Positions 1 through 10,955 of a stretch of DNA of 64,000 nucleotides are shown piece after piece. Each line of letters begins with the position of its first letter. Within the stretch, counting starts at the first letter, position 1. The translations under genes and the position numbers were made by a program. Below the pieces are notes generated by a model. That model saw only the letters and a list, made by a program, of their open reading frames with translations. It made no database searches and was not told where the DNA came from. This DNA comes from Nymphaea colorata (Eukaryota > Streptophyta > Magnoliopsida > Nymphaeales > Nymphaeaceae), in the NCBI RefSeq assembly GCF_008831285.2, contig NC_045147.1, forward strand, positions 21,220,981-21,284,980, in the 5' to 3' direction.

Positions 1-65
1 AAGATCGAAGATCCAACTCTCCAGATTCCGGCATCGAGGATGAAAATTCCGAGGAAAGAAGGTAG
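1..65 (+). CDS. possible C-terminal end of an upstream gene (partial)
   Basis: Reading from base 3, the window opens with about 20 codons rich in Asp, Glu, Ser and Arg (ends ENSEERR) before a TAG stop at 63-65. The composition resembles the acidic tail of a protein whose body lies left of the window. No domain is visible and another frame (from base 1, stop at 73-75) is also open, so both strand and frame are tentative. I do not recognise the protein. Confidence 0.25.
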   Translation, partial: DRRSNSPDSGIEDENSEERR

Positions 66-1240
66 TCTTCGTTGAAGTAGACACGAATTCTTCACCGTCC
101 GATAAGTATTTCGATGTTCGCAGATGTTAGGGTTTGCAACGTAAGGTTCTCGGAAGGCCTTTCAGACGTGGAATTTGTGCGCGAGAGTTTTTGCGAGGCA
201 GATTTCGCTCTCAGGTTTTAATGGGGGCGCGCGAGAGTGTGCATGTGGGCAGTTGGCCGGTGCTATCGGCTGGCAATGTTTGCCTAGAGCTTGTAGTTCA
301 GGCCACGAAGTGAAAGGAAGAGTATGGAGGAGCAGTTCCGACCTCCGGAGTCATGCAGCGGTCCACCATTCATCCCCTCCTTCCTGTTTGTCCATCCAAG
401 CCCTTTCTCCGAAGTATCCACCATGAACCTCTCCTTCCTTTCTCTCAGCGACGGATCCAAGGGCGGCCGGCAAAAAAAATGTCTTTCTTAAATTTACATG
501 TAAACTTTATGTAAACTTTACAAAATTTCATGTAGCAGATGCAGGCCTGGCCTGGCCTGGCCTTGCCACCATTGTTCTTCAGCAACAGGAGGACGATCTC
601 TCATCTATACAAACCATTCTTTTTCCATTGTTTTGTTGACAATTTTTAAAGTTCAGCTGCAATTTTTTCGCACTTAATTATTACTAATCGACTTTGGGAC
701 ACGAAGGGATGAGCCCAAACAGTTTGGGTCGCATGGACAGAAACTCGACCTTAATATTCTAATCGTATTGCCATCACCATTCAAATGAAACTTGTTCAAC
801 TCCCGACTCGAGAAGCATCTACTTTAAACATGTAATATCGTGATTCCAGTTTCCCTTCACCATAACGCGTCTTATATTCAGAGTCAACCTGTCTGGGCGT
901 AAAAGGAACAGGAGATAAGGGTAGACATTGGGCCATGCATAACCAGACCAGACTGCACCACCCATCTTGAAACCAGCAAGACAAGAATCTACTCAGATCA
1001 AGTTTAACAAGCAACAGCTATTCAAAAACTTTGATCAGCATTATACCCACTTGGAACAAAGGCAACACAAGATTGATGGGGAGCAACCCAGATACATTGT
1101 CAAAAATGAAACAAAGCGTAGCACCAAAAACTAGTTACTGGTCACAATGGTGAGCTGCAACGAAAAATGCAGAACTAACATGCTCAGCTTGCTCCATCAC
1201 CATGCCAAAAAATAATTGAGGACAACAGCAGCTGTGCTCG
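66..1240. other. intergenic region, including 3' flank of PYG7
   Basis: No convincing coding sequence. An open frame at 175-426 has no recognisable features and probably lies in 3' sequence of the left-hand gene. Visible items are an AGGGTTT motif at 127-133 (telobox in reverse), a short tandem GGCCT repeat at 544-563, and AT-rich sequence. The right end should contain the 3' UTR of the minus-strand PYG7 gene. Confidence 0.5.
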
Positions 1241-4200
1241 TCACCTTTCATCTGATTTCACCGGCACACCCTTATATAGTTGTACCCGATCCCTGAGGGC
1301 ATCCCTCCGAGGCCGTGCTACCTTGTTATTTGGATCAAAGAGAAGAGCTTCCTCAAATGCCTTGAGAGCAGCCTTTAGATCTTTCTTCTTCTCATACGCA
1401 TCCCCTAAGTTGTTCCATGCTGTGACATAGCCAGGTTGAAGTTTTACAGCTTTCTCGAACTGAGCAACACCCTTCTCAAGTTTACCATCACGAGAGTAGC
1501 TGACCCCAAGTGCATTATGTACCTAATGGCAGTTTTACAAAATAAGTTTGACACATAAAAATTGAAACTGGTTATGTCACTTTCTATCTCTCTCTCTCTC
1601 ACTCTCTCTCAAGCACATGCATGCATACATGCAGAATGCACATGCAAAGAGCCAAATGAACTACCACAGTGGTTGGAGACTAAGAGGAGGCATTCTATAT
1701 GTTCTTTGGAAGGATAAGAGTCAAACAAGTGAAAGCGACAGTTGCAACAAGATGACAAATTTCAGAAACATCCACAATTTCATAGAACGTCAATGTCAAT
1801 AAGTTAAAACGCGCTTCACAGGCCCCTTCTAAGTAAGGAAACGCCTGCAATAACCACAAGTGCAACAAAAGTGAATAAGATGTAAAATTTATATCCTCAA
1901 CTTATAGAATTGCTGATCTTATGTCCAATGAAAAATTGCCTAAAGTGAATCCGGTTCCAGAAATTAAACAACAAATTCAATCGAAATTTCCAAGAAAACC
2001 GGTCTCAGCTGTTAAGAGGAACATGAATATTTTCTGTTCCTTCCACAAAATAGAAAGAAATTACAAGCCACGATTTTAAGAAAACTTAGCACATGTAGTC
2101 TCTAGTACTGAAGAATAATTAGGATTACCAAGCTGTTCCCAAATTTCGCAACCAAACAGCTCAGGGACCAAGGCCAAGCACATGCAAGGTCTCATAATGG
2201 ATGTCATTTCCATTGAAATTTATGTATATGAAGAAGATATCACACAAAAAAGTGATAGAAATGAACTTAAAATAATCAGTAAATTGGAAATAAAATCAAT
2301 CTACAATACCTGAGCAAGATCCTGGACATCCCCATCCCATTTCTCAATCGCTTGCTGTAAGTACTTTGTAGCAGCAGGATAAAATTTCCTCCTCAACATT
2401 ACCGCACCAAGTTCAAAATATTCAGTGGCAGTAGCATCACCACTCCGGACTTGCTCCTAGTGAGTTCACAAAAAGATGGTAACAGGTGTTAAACAACTGC
2501 TCAGAGAGAGTGCAGGACTGACTAGAAGAGTAAAAGAAGAAAACTTCATGGAACCTAGAGCATTTTATTGACATAACCTGTAAGAACATTGCACAAACTT
2601 TAAGTTAAAGAGGTGCTCACTGAAGAACTCCCGGAGACCAAGTTGATGTCCCAAGTAGACAAACTCCTTGCTCCCCTACCTCAAATGACCTTTAATTCAC
2701 TACTTATTTAAATCAATAAGAGTTACTACACAATCTGGCATCAATAGTCAGGGATTAGGATTTAGAAGTCAGAATCTTCCGGCCTTGTGAGTTCTTGTGT
2801 GGCTTTTATTAGTAGCACAGCCATGCAGTAGCTTGCTACAAGGCCCTAGACTTTGGGCACACTCTTAGCCAGGTCAAGTATGCTAAATTGCTAATGTATT
2901 TCAGAAAGATAACTCTTACCAGAAAAAGGAGAGGATTAAGTCCAGTTGACAAAAAACATATACAAAGAATTAATAACAGAATTTCAGAAAACTGACCCGT
3001 CAAGGAAAAAGTCAATGGGCGGCTTTAAATTTTTGACATGGTTTTAGTTAGCTAGAATGACTCAGTAAAAATGGTTTTTACATCCCCAACGAACAAATGA
3101 AGCAGATACAAAGAAGCCAGTCAGGAAACATGTGAACAATACTTCTATTCTTGCTTAAGTTGGCAGAAAACAAACAAGAAAACCTTCTTTTCATGGAAAT
3201 CGAATAATCTCACCTGTAACTCTTTAGCAGAAAGATCAAGCTCTCTGCGGACAAGGACCTGTCGAATAACAAAGAAGCTTCCTACTCCAAGCAGTCCTAA
3301 TAAAATAAGCAGGTAAATAAGCTGGATCCCCAATTCAAAAAGTTCACCAATCTCATAAACCATATTTACAGCATCTTCTTCCCTTGAATGTGCAGCTTGA
3401 CCAGAACTTAACCAGGCTATCACTCCATAGGATAGAGCAGATGTCCAAAATGATGGTTTTCTACCAATCTCCAAGTCGATATCAGGCAGTAAACTCTTCA
3501 TAAATTCTGCATAAAAGAGAACAAGTTACTATAACATCAGCTTAAAAAAAAATCATAAGACAAGATAAAGCAAAGAACAATTTGAACCTGACACAGGAAA
3601 ATAAAAGGACAAATCCTTAGTAGTTAGTACCATAAGTCCAAGAAAATGTTCAGAAATGCACCTACATCTTCACCTGAAAAAATCTACCTATAAATACTAA
3701 AGGATGCAAGAATCCAGATGAGGTCAACTAATCAGTTTGACAGAATCTGCCCAGAACACCTGAACAAAATCAGGGTCTGTTTTTATATCTCTTCACATCT
3801 AAAATGTGCATTGAACAATGTAGTTTAAGAATAATGCCTCATACACAGGCACATATTTCAAGCAAGAAAGCAAGGCTGATTTCCAACAGGGTTGTGGATA
3901 GTAACTAAAATATAATGGTTAAAGACTAGGAAAGGAATACGAAACAATAGTAGAATTACTATTGTTCCAAAGGTTTTTTTTTTTTTTTAAATGGTTTTAG
4001 ACTTTTACCCAGGATGCTTACATTCATATAAAAAGAGCAAGATAACCACTTTCAGAAAATTTTCTTTTTGTAAAGCTCTGAGGCTTCAAAAATTTATTTA
4101 GCATAACGCTTCTCAGATTAAGATATTTCAATAGCTTGCTCTAGCTGTTCTCACCACTCATGATTATCCACTTCATTGAAGAACGTATTGATGTTATAAT

Positions 4201-7098
4201 AAAGATTCTTTTATAAAATAACCTTAAAGGCGCTTTATCACAATATGTTAAAAATATAATAATTAATAAATTTTATGTAATAAGCCTGCATTTTTTTTAA
4301 AGCCAAAATACTTGCTATAATAGTTCCTTTTCTTTTACTTGAACTTCCCATATGGTTAATGAAAAACAGCTGCCTTTTTCTAGTGTATTCTTCCTTAAAC
4401 CCAATAACTTCCCAGAAAATTGTTTGTCCAAGAGATTAGCAAGAAAGGTGTTCAATACTTCCATCAAGTCATTTCTCTTCAGCAGTTGAACGCAAACCTG
4501 AAGAGTCTTAAAGTTCATGCTAATGCAGCACACAGTGCACATCATGCTACTCCCTAACAAAAAGAGAATCAATGCTAGCACAATCTTTGAGCACTGTTTT
4601 TTTTTAAAACGTCAAAAAGAGGAAGCTAGACCTAAGATGGCACTCTTTTTCAATGGAGATTGTTGATTTTTCCTGAGATTTCTATCAAGATGGAAAATAC
4701 ATGTGCAAGTTATATGAATGGAAAAACATATTAACAAGTCTCATATACTTCGTGAGTGTTTTCAGGAAACCTACAGATCACATCTCACAACACAAATAAC
4801 AAAGAAAAACTTTGAAAAAGCAATATAAAATTCTTGTCATTAAGGGAAACCCATGTACTGAAATGAGGAAAGCAGTTAGCAAGTTACCCTGAAAAGACAT
4901 TCAGAAAGTTTTTACCTTTATTTCTTTTCAAGAAAGAGGACGTCAACTCGATATCTCTTTTCGATGTCTGCCTTCACCAAGGAAAAGATTTGCAAACAAA
5001 AACCAAATCATTATCTGCTTTAATGCATAGCAAAAAAATTATCATTTGACTACATATACAGATGTCTCTAAGAGCAAATTTCATTTCTATATTTGCATTT
5101 GATGTACTGAGAAAGGTATTCCAAGTCACACAATGCAGATATATTCATGTCACTTAATCCATGTTAGATAAAACGAAAAAGGATGGTAAAGGTCACATGA
5201 TCAGCAAAACATTGTTTCATGATACAGAAACTTGCACCCAAACAAGCAAACAAATTTTTGCTAGAGTAGGTGACCAAAAGAAACGGACACTGATGTTTAG
5301 TTACCAATGAGATTGTTAATCCAGTGACAAATACAAATTAGAAGTTGAATTTTCAGTCAAGGATCCAATTTAAACTTTTGCACAAGCAAAGGCATTATCC
5401 TACAGTAGGTGACAGCTGACACACAAGGCACTAGAAGAAACTGAAACTGCTGCGACTGTTGAAGTAACTAATTAACCAAATGGTTCATACGTATAATAAA
5501 GCATAAAGGAAATAATTAACAGCCATGATGCTGATGGTTGAAAGCTTTGTTCTCACTTGCCAATGGGTCTTTCACCAACAGCCAGCACATAGTCAAGGGG
5601 TACACTACAAAAGAGTAATCAAATAGTTAATCTAATGTGAAGTTTTGTTTCACTGAAGGTCAATGAGAAACCTCTTCCTTGACCAATCAAATAATCCTTC
5701 TAAGGTGAAGCTAAGGCGACACAAAGAGAAACCTCTTCTTTTAAATAGGAGGAAGGGATGATGGATCCATCTAGACTCATGGCTTTGCAATGAAGGCCCG
5801 TAACTTCAGCACTTAAAATCAATCCTCACAGACACCCAAATAGGATCATGTTGTAGGATGAGACTCCAAAAGCAAATGCTATATTCTCCAGTTCTGCCAA
5901 AATTCTTCTTTTTCAAGACAAACTTTACCTCGAGCCTGCTTCAGTGAAGCAGTTCTAGAAATTTAGATCTGAAAAGCAGAAGCATATAGCCATTGCAATG
6001 TGCTATATGATTTGTTTTGTGTACAATAGATTCTACATTTCTACTTTCTTCTAATGATAGTTAGTCACTGTGACAGGATTTTCTAGTATTTATCACAACT
6101 TCCTGTTTTCCTGACCTTATTTAAGGAAGATAATAGCTATACTACTTTCCTCCTTTGTAACAGCCTAGTCACAAAGCTAGATGACCTCACCTGGATCTGG
6201 CTTGGACCTGTGTTACGTTTGTTCTTGATGCATCATGACAATATGTTGAAGAGATTATCCAACAAGGTTTTCACTAGGTGTTGGAATCGTATTAGTATGA
6301 ACCTGCCTACGGTCCGCTTGTCTATTTTTTCTAAGAGAAGATCTGTTTTCAGACGCACTTAGGAACTGAAGGTATTCTAGATAGCTCTTCAGGCCGTACT
6401 ACTGTGTTTTACACGGTCTATTTCTTGTTCTCGGGCGTGGATGCAGGCCAAAAGAAACACCTCATAAACCTGGTGTCTCTCATCGTCATATTCTTGTGGT
6501 TTCGTGGGCATTCCGCAGCACTCAGAATGGAGAAAAAGAAAAAAAGAGACAACAATGACCATATTTTAAAACATATAACAACTTAACATGGACATAATCA
6601 TTGCGGAACACAAGCTAAAGGGAAGCCCTGCGGCAATCAAGACTGCAATGCAAGCTAAAGAAAATAAATCAGGACCAATGAAAAAAGCGAATACGGGGAA
6701 AACACACACGGCCTAAGTTTCACTTCCTATCAAAGCGCACAACCATAGCAAAATACCTACAAAGATTTGAGATTTTGCAACGACCAACCAAACAAAATAT
6801 CGGTGAATGCGCGAACCCCAGCAAAGAATGTTTTAAACAAGTACAAAAAAGCTGTAGAGCAAACAATTAAAAAAAAAATGGGAGGAAGCGACGGCGTTAT
6901 ACCATATATGAGAGAGATCCTGTTGTGGTCTGTGATTCTGAGAGCAACCAACGACTCCCAACTTCCCACTGAACCGAGGAACGCGCATAAGTCTCTCCGA
7001 AGAACCTTTACATGAAGCGAACGCCACCGAAATCCTTGAAAATCTCGATGAAGGAAGCAGCGGCAAGGTAAGAACGAGAGCTCGCCTGGGCGATACAA
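1241..7098 (-). CDS. PYG7: PYG7-like TPR protein, photosystem I assembly factor (chloroplast)
   Basis: Four exons on minus: 6903-7098, 3214-3506, 2310-2456, 1241-1522, all with GT-AG borders and matching phases, giving 305 residues, close to the usual PYG7 size of about 300. Residues 1-65 form an Arg/Ser-rich leader that I take as the plastid transit region. Exon 2 carries the conserved EFMKSLLPD start and a hydrophobic segment near residues 119-141 ([18 protein letters not shown]). Exons 3-4 encode about three TPR units (for example [20 protein letters not shown] and [19 protein letters not shown]) and end in [11 protein letters not shown], a typical PYG7 tail. PYG7 is the plant relative of cyanobacterial Ycf37, a thylakoid protein needed for stable photosystem I assembly. 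A second frame through exon 1 (start 7111) is open but does not give the right phase into exon 2. Intron 1 is long (3507-6902) and contains the left edge of the tandem duplication at 4806. Confidence 0.9.
5861..6630. other. segment present in the left duplication unit only
   Basis: Within PYG7 intron 1, about 760 bp lie between sequences that are nearly adjacent in the right unit (around 18985-19010). A smaller left-only block lies at about 5345-5505. They are either insertions in the left unit or deletions in the right. I see no terminal repeats or coding sequence that would decide. Confidence 0.55.
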
Positions 7099-7954
7099 GA
7101 TGCTTCTCCATTTTCTTTGCTTTATTATCTCCTTCTTCTTCTTCTCTCAGGCCTGGAGCTTCGGTTTCCCCCGGGATTTCGCAAGTCTCTGCATCGCCGA
7201 GAGAGAGAGAGACTATTATCGTCTACTCCAGGCTCTCTGCTCGCTGCGGTTTTATCCACTGCCCACCTGTACCAGCGCGGCTCATGCTGAGACTTCAAGA
7301 ATCGCAACTTGACCGAATCGGAAATTTCCCGACCCAGACAGCGTTTACCGGGTCAGATCGACCAAGGTGGCTGCTTTTGGAATGTTGGGATCTGGAGCGA
7401 ATGTGAAAGGTAGAAGCTCAATGAGCCGAGAGAGCAGATTATGTCCCTCGTCAATGCCGGTGTTACTAAAAGTGAAATAGTTAGTTGAGCATATCTATAT
7501 CAATAGAATTTGACATGTGTAATTTATATTGATCGGCCCATTATATAAAGAGTTCATTGGTTCAATTATAAGTTGAAAGCCCTTGTTGCTCTGGTTTAAC
7601 TTACTGTACTTTCACAGTGATCTTTCAACCAAGTCAAACCTTGAACTTGGAGTCTCATAAACCATAACGATCTTCTAGCGAAAGTTACAATACACCCTCA
7701 ACAACCTAACTAAAACTTTTAATTAATGAGTTTTTAAAAACTAGTGTTTGTGTTTGGATAACAATTTTTTATTAATAACTTAAAGGAGGGTTCCAGGTTA
7801 TTCACTCCTTTTTTTTTTTTTTTAAACTAGGTCTTGTCAAAGCTAGATTTTTTTTCAAACCTAGTTTCGATGTTACCCAAAAATTCAAAAAACAGCTTTT
7901 TTAAAACAAAAAACCTATACAATCTTAAAAGACTAAGTGGTCGCTAATTTGTTG

Positions 7955-8107
7955 GTTGTCCACCCTCCTTCAATTTTTTTTTTCTAAAATTTACATGTAA
8001 ATTTTTTTAAAAAAAAAGCTATTTATCTTATATAAAGATTTTGAAAAAATATATTTAATTAAATTAAAATTTTCAAACTATAATTCGATCCTCCTCATAA
8101 ACTCTAC
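7955..8107. repeat. dispersed AT-rich repeat (GGAGCGGAGCC family), left-unit copy
   Basis: The stretch with AAATTTACATGTAAATTTTT, a run near TTATCTTATATAAAGATTTT, then ACTATAATTCGATCCTCCTC resembles 20397-20575 and 46872-47070. The GC-rich head of the family is missing or diverged in this copy. Confidence 0.6.
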
Positions 8108-8869
8108 TTAAAAAAAAAAAACAAAACCATAATGACCACCGACATTGTTAAAGTCGCAAGTTTTTAAACTCTTGACCTTGAAAGTGTATTGCATGGAAGA
8201 GTAACGAGTAAATTCGAAAATGTTGAATATCAAAATGTGAAAGCATAAATCTGAGGCAAATGGACATTTGGGGGTGAATTCTGATTGGACATATCTGATA
8301 TTTGGATTATTATATCTGATCCGGTCGTCCTTTTCCTGTAGCCTGGTGTTTGAGGTAGGGTGGACCCCACTGGATCCAAATTCGTGGTCATCTTTCCGGA
8401 GCCTTGAACTGAATGAAAAGATCATCAATGTGAACCACAAAACCACTCCAGCCCCAAGCTCAACCTTTAATGGTGGAATCAAAATCAAATTACAGCAACG
8501 GTCAAGCCAGAAATTTTCAGCTAATAATAAATTTTAGGAAGCAGTAAATCAGAAAAATTACCTCCAAGTATCAATATAAAAATAAATACTTCTTGTGAGT
8601 ATGTGCGAGCATACGTTACCTCTCCTCCTTAACTACAGTCTGACTAAGTTGAACTTGAACTGACAAACATTTTTAAAATGAATAAATGAAACAATGAGAC
8701 TTGCGTAAGTGGGAACTGAACTTGAATGCATGCCAATCTTTGCGTCAAATGTCTTTTGAAAAAAGAAGAAGAAGAACTCAAACTATGCCTACCCACATTC
8801 TAAGAAGATGTTCCATACGAGTACACCACAGTGGTCAAACTTTTCTGTGCTTGATTAAGATATGAGCAT

Positions 8870-9055
8870 GTATGGGCTTGCCCCGGTCATGTCGCCGATG
8901 GGTATCTGGTACCTGATTTGGCTCGAGCTCGGACCCAGACCCGAAAAAACAGGTACGTCGGGTGAGCCCCATAACAGGTTTTTAATATATAGTTTATTAT
9001 TTTTATATATAACCATAATATTTTAAGATTTATATATTTGACAGGCTTATCTTGG
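8870..9055. repeat. CTCGG-word dispersed repeat
   Basis: A GC-rich part made of variants of GGCTCGAGCTCGGACCC and GACCCGAAAA is followed by an AT-rich part (TTTTTAATATATAGTTTATT). The same layout occurs at 51595-51835, 52262-52560 and 56228-56372. The right duplication unit lacks about 500 bp around this copy, which fits insertion after the duplication or deletion from the right unit. Confidence 0.55.
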
Positions 9056-9676
9056 ACCTTGGTTATGTAATTATATATATACAGTCATTTGATCGATGAT
9101 TTGATAACTAGAATTAAAGAGACAAAATGTACAAAAAATTAAGAAGATGCAGGGATTATATTTTTTAAAGACCCTTACCATCCACAGCAAGAAGAACCAA
9201 CTCAATGCACTAATGTCGGCAGCAGACATTCTTCCCCGCCCACCACACAGCGCGAGCATTTAAAGGGAGGAGTTGAAAGTGATTGGGCTTGATGATCGAA
9301 TGTTTATGACATTAAATTTCGATCGTCCATATTCATCTAGGTAGGATTTTCTTTTCAAAAGGTTAATTTCATCAATGCTTTGCCGGAAAAGATCGAGAAA
9401 AAAATACTTGAAAAGATAAGAACGAGTGCTTGTTTTGCAAGAAAAAATTTAAAAGAGGTGGAGTATTTCCGGTTTCGTTCCTTTGCAAACCCTTTAAAAA
9501 TAACGTTATTTATCCGTTATTAAAAGTTTTTTTTGTTCTAAACGACAAAGCTACAATGAGGCGTCCTCTCAGTCCACATGGCAGGACTAGGGAGTCTCTC
9601 TCTCTCTCTCACTCACTCACTTTCTCTCTCTTCTGTGTAAGTAAGGAAGGAAGGAAGGGGGAGAGGCTTTCCTTCC

Positions 9677-9738
9677 ATGGGGGGTGCAGGAGGAGGACGA
9701 TGGAAGAAGCGATTCCTGGGCTGGCTGAAGCGTGCGAG
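9677..9738 (+). other. putative orphan first exon (small basic peptide), left copy
   Basis: After a CT-rich leader (9597-9640) an ATG opens a 62-nt frame (begins MGGAGGGRWKKRFLGWLK) ending at a near-ideal donor, GAG|GTACGTAAG. The right unit keeps the same start, length and donor at 21584-21645. No continuing exon is recognised before the mannanase at 10956. It could be a remnant first exon, an alternative leader of the mannanase gene, or chance. I do not recognise a family. Confidence 0.3.
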
Positions 9739-10897
9739 GTACGTAAGCCCCACATCTTGCTCCCAGTTTGGACAACCCAACCGCTGGTGTTTATCAGGAC
9801 CCGAAGCATGTTTCATTTTTTCACTTTTCTTAACTCTAACGGTGGACGTTTGAGATGGATGAAATTCCAAAAACTGTTGCCCCGGAATCGCATTTCGAGT
9901 TGTGCGTACATTTTGTTAAGAAAATTTTAACCATGTACTAGTTATTTGTACTTATCGAAGTCATTAAGCATACTTTGCAAGTGAAAATAAAATACAGACA
10001 TGTCCAGTCAATAAAAAAATTTGTTTTGTATTAATGGGGATATTTGAAATGTCTTTGGGATTCATGTCAGCATCTTTAAGACATGATTGCAACATGTTAA
10101 TCGTTTTGGTTATTCATTCTGCCAAGTTCTTGCTATGATCAGAAAGAGAAAAGTATGCAATTAAATGTAACATTCCATATGTTTGAACAGTATAAAAATT
10201 ACTTTATTATCTTAAAAAATGTTCGATTGGGATGATAGTTTGTCGTATGATTAAGTGTGGGCAATATAGTATATGCTCCTTTAAAGGTAACAAAAGGCAC
10301 TAATGTCTTCACTTGGAGGCAGAGCCAGTGTCACCATCCCTTGTTGTTTAAGTCAAGAAAAGGTTTTCTTTCTCCTCTGTCACTCAATTTATACTGTCCT
10401 TGTTTGCCGTATTGAATTGATATGATCTGTGGAAGAAAAGGCCTGCTGTAGACGGCATGGAAAAGTGTATCTTTGTTAGAGCCATTTGAAATCTCAAAAG
10501 CAGTTTATTAGTTTAGAGCTACAATGATCTTTGTTCCTTGTTTCCTTCTTATTCATCTGTTTTTTTTTTTAATACAAAGAGCAGATATATCAGCAAGACT
10601 TGTAAAATGGACATTATTTGAACTCGATACTAAATATATTTGTGAGACTGATAGCATTTCTCCAATAACAATTCCGCGGGTCTTTTCGAATCAAATGGCT
10701 GAAAAACCGTCGACCAAGTTCGTATTGTCAATTTGGTATCTGTCATTTGGAGTTTGTTGTTGGCGACTCAGATTCAATGGTGATGATAATAAGTCCTCCC
10801 TTCAAAGTAAAGCCAACCATCTCCACTTTCATTCTTTCGCATTACTCAAGTAACAGGAGCACCCGTTTTCCTGACATGCACTCCCAATAACTTAAAT

Positions 10898-10911
10898 TAT
10901 ATATATATATA
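10898..10911 (+). promoter_or_regulatory. candidate TATA box of mannanase copy 1
   Basis: The run TATATATATATA lies about 45-58 bp before the ATG at 10956 and recurs, slightly altered, before the second copy at 22588-22604. If used it implies a very short 5' UTR. Confidence 0.45.
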
Positions 10912-10955
10912 GAGTCTCATTCAAGTTGGAAGACACATTGCCATAACCAAAGAAG

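Noticed and set aside
6833-7111. Alternative PYG7 start frame beginning at 7111
   Set aside because: It resembles a transit peptide, but joining at the donor 6903 makes an immediate stop with exon 2; the frame from 7098 fits in phase.
8268-8537. 89-codon frame identical at its start in both units
   Set aside because: The DNA itself is identical over this stretch, so conservation says nothing about coding; the 3' part diverges by indels.
10524-10853. Open frame before mannanase copy 1, matched by 22245-22544 before copy 2
   Set aside because: Kept open in both units for about 90 codons, but nearly all differences change the amino acid, there is no domain, and starts differ; it lies in promoter DNA.
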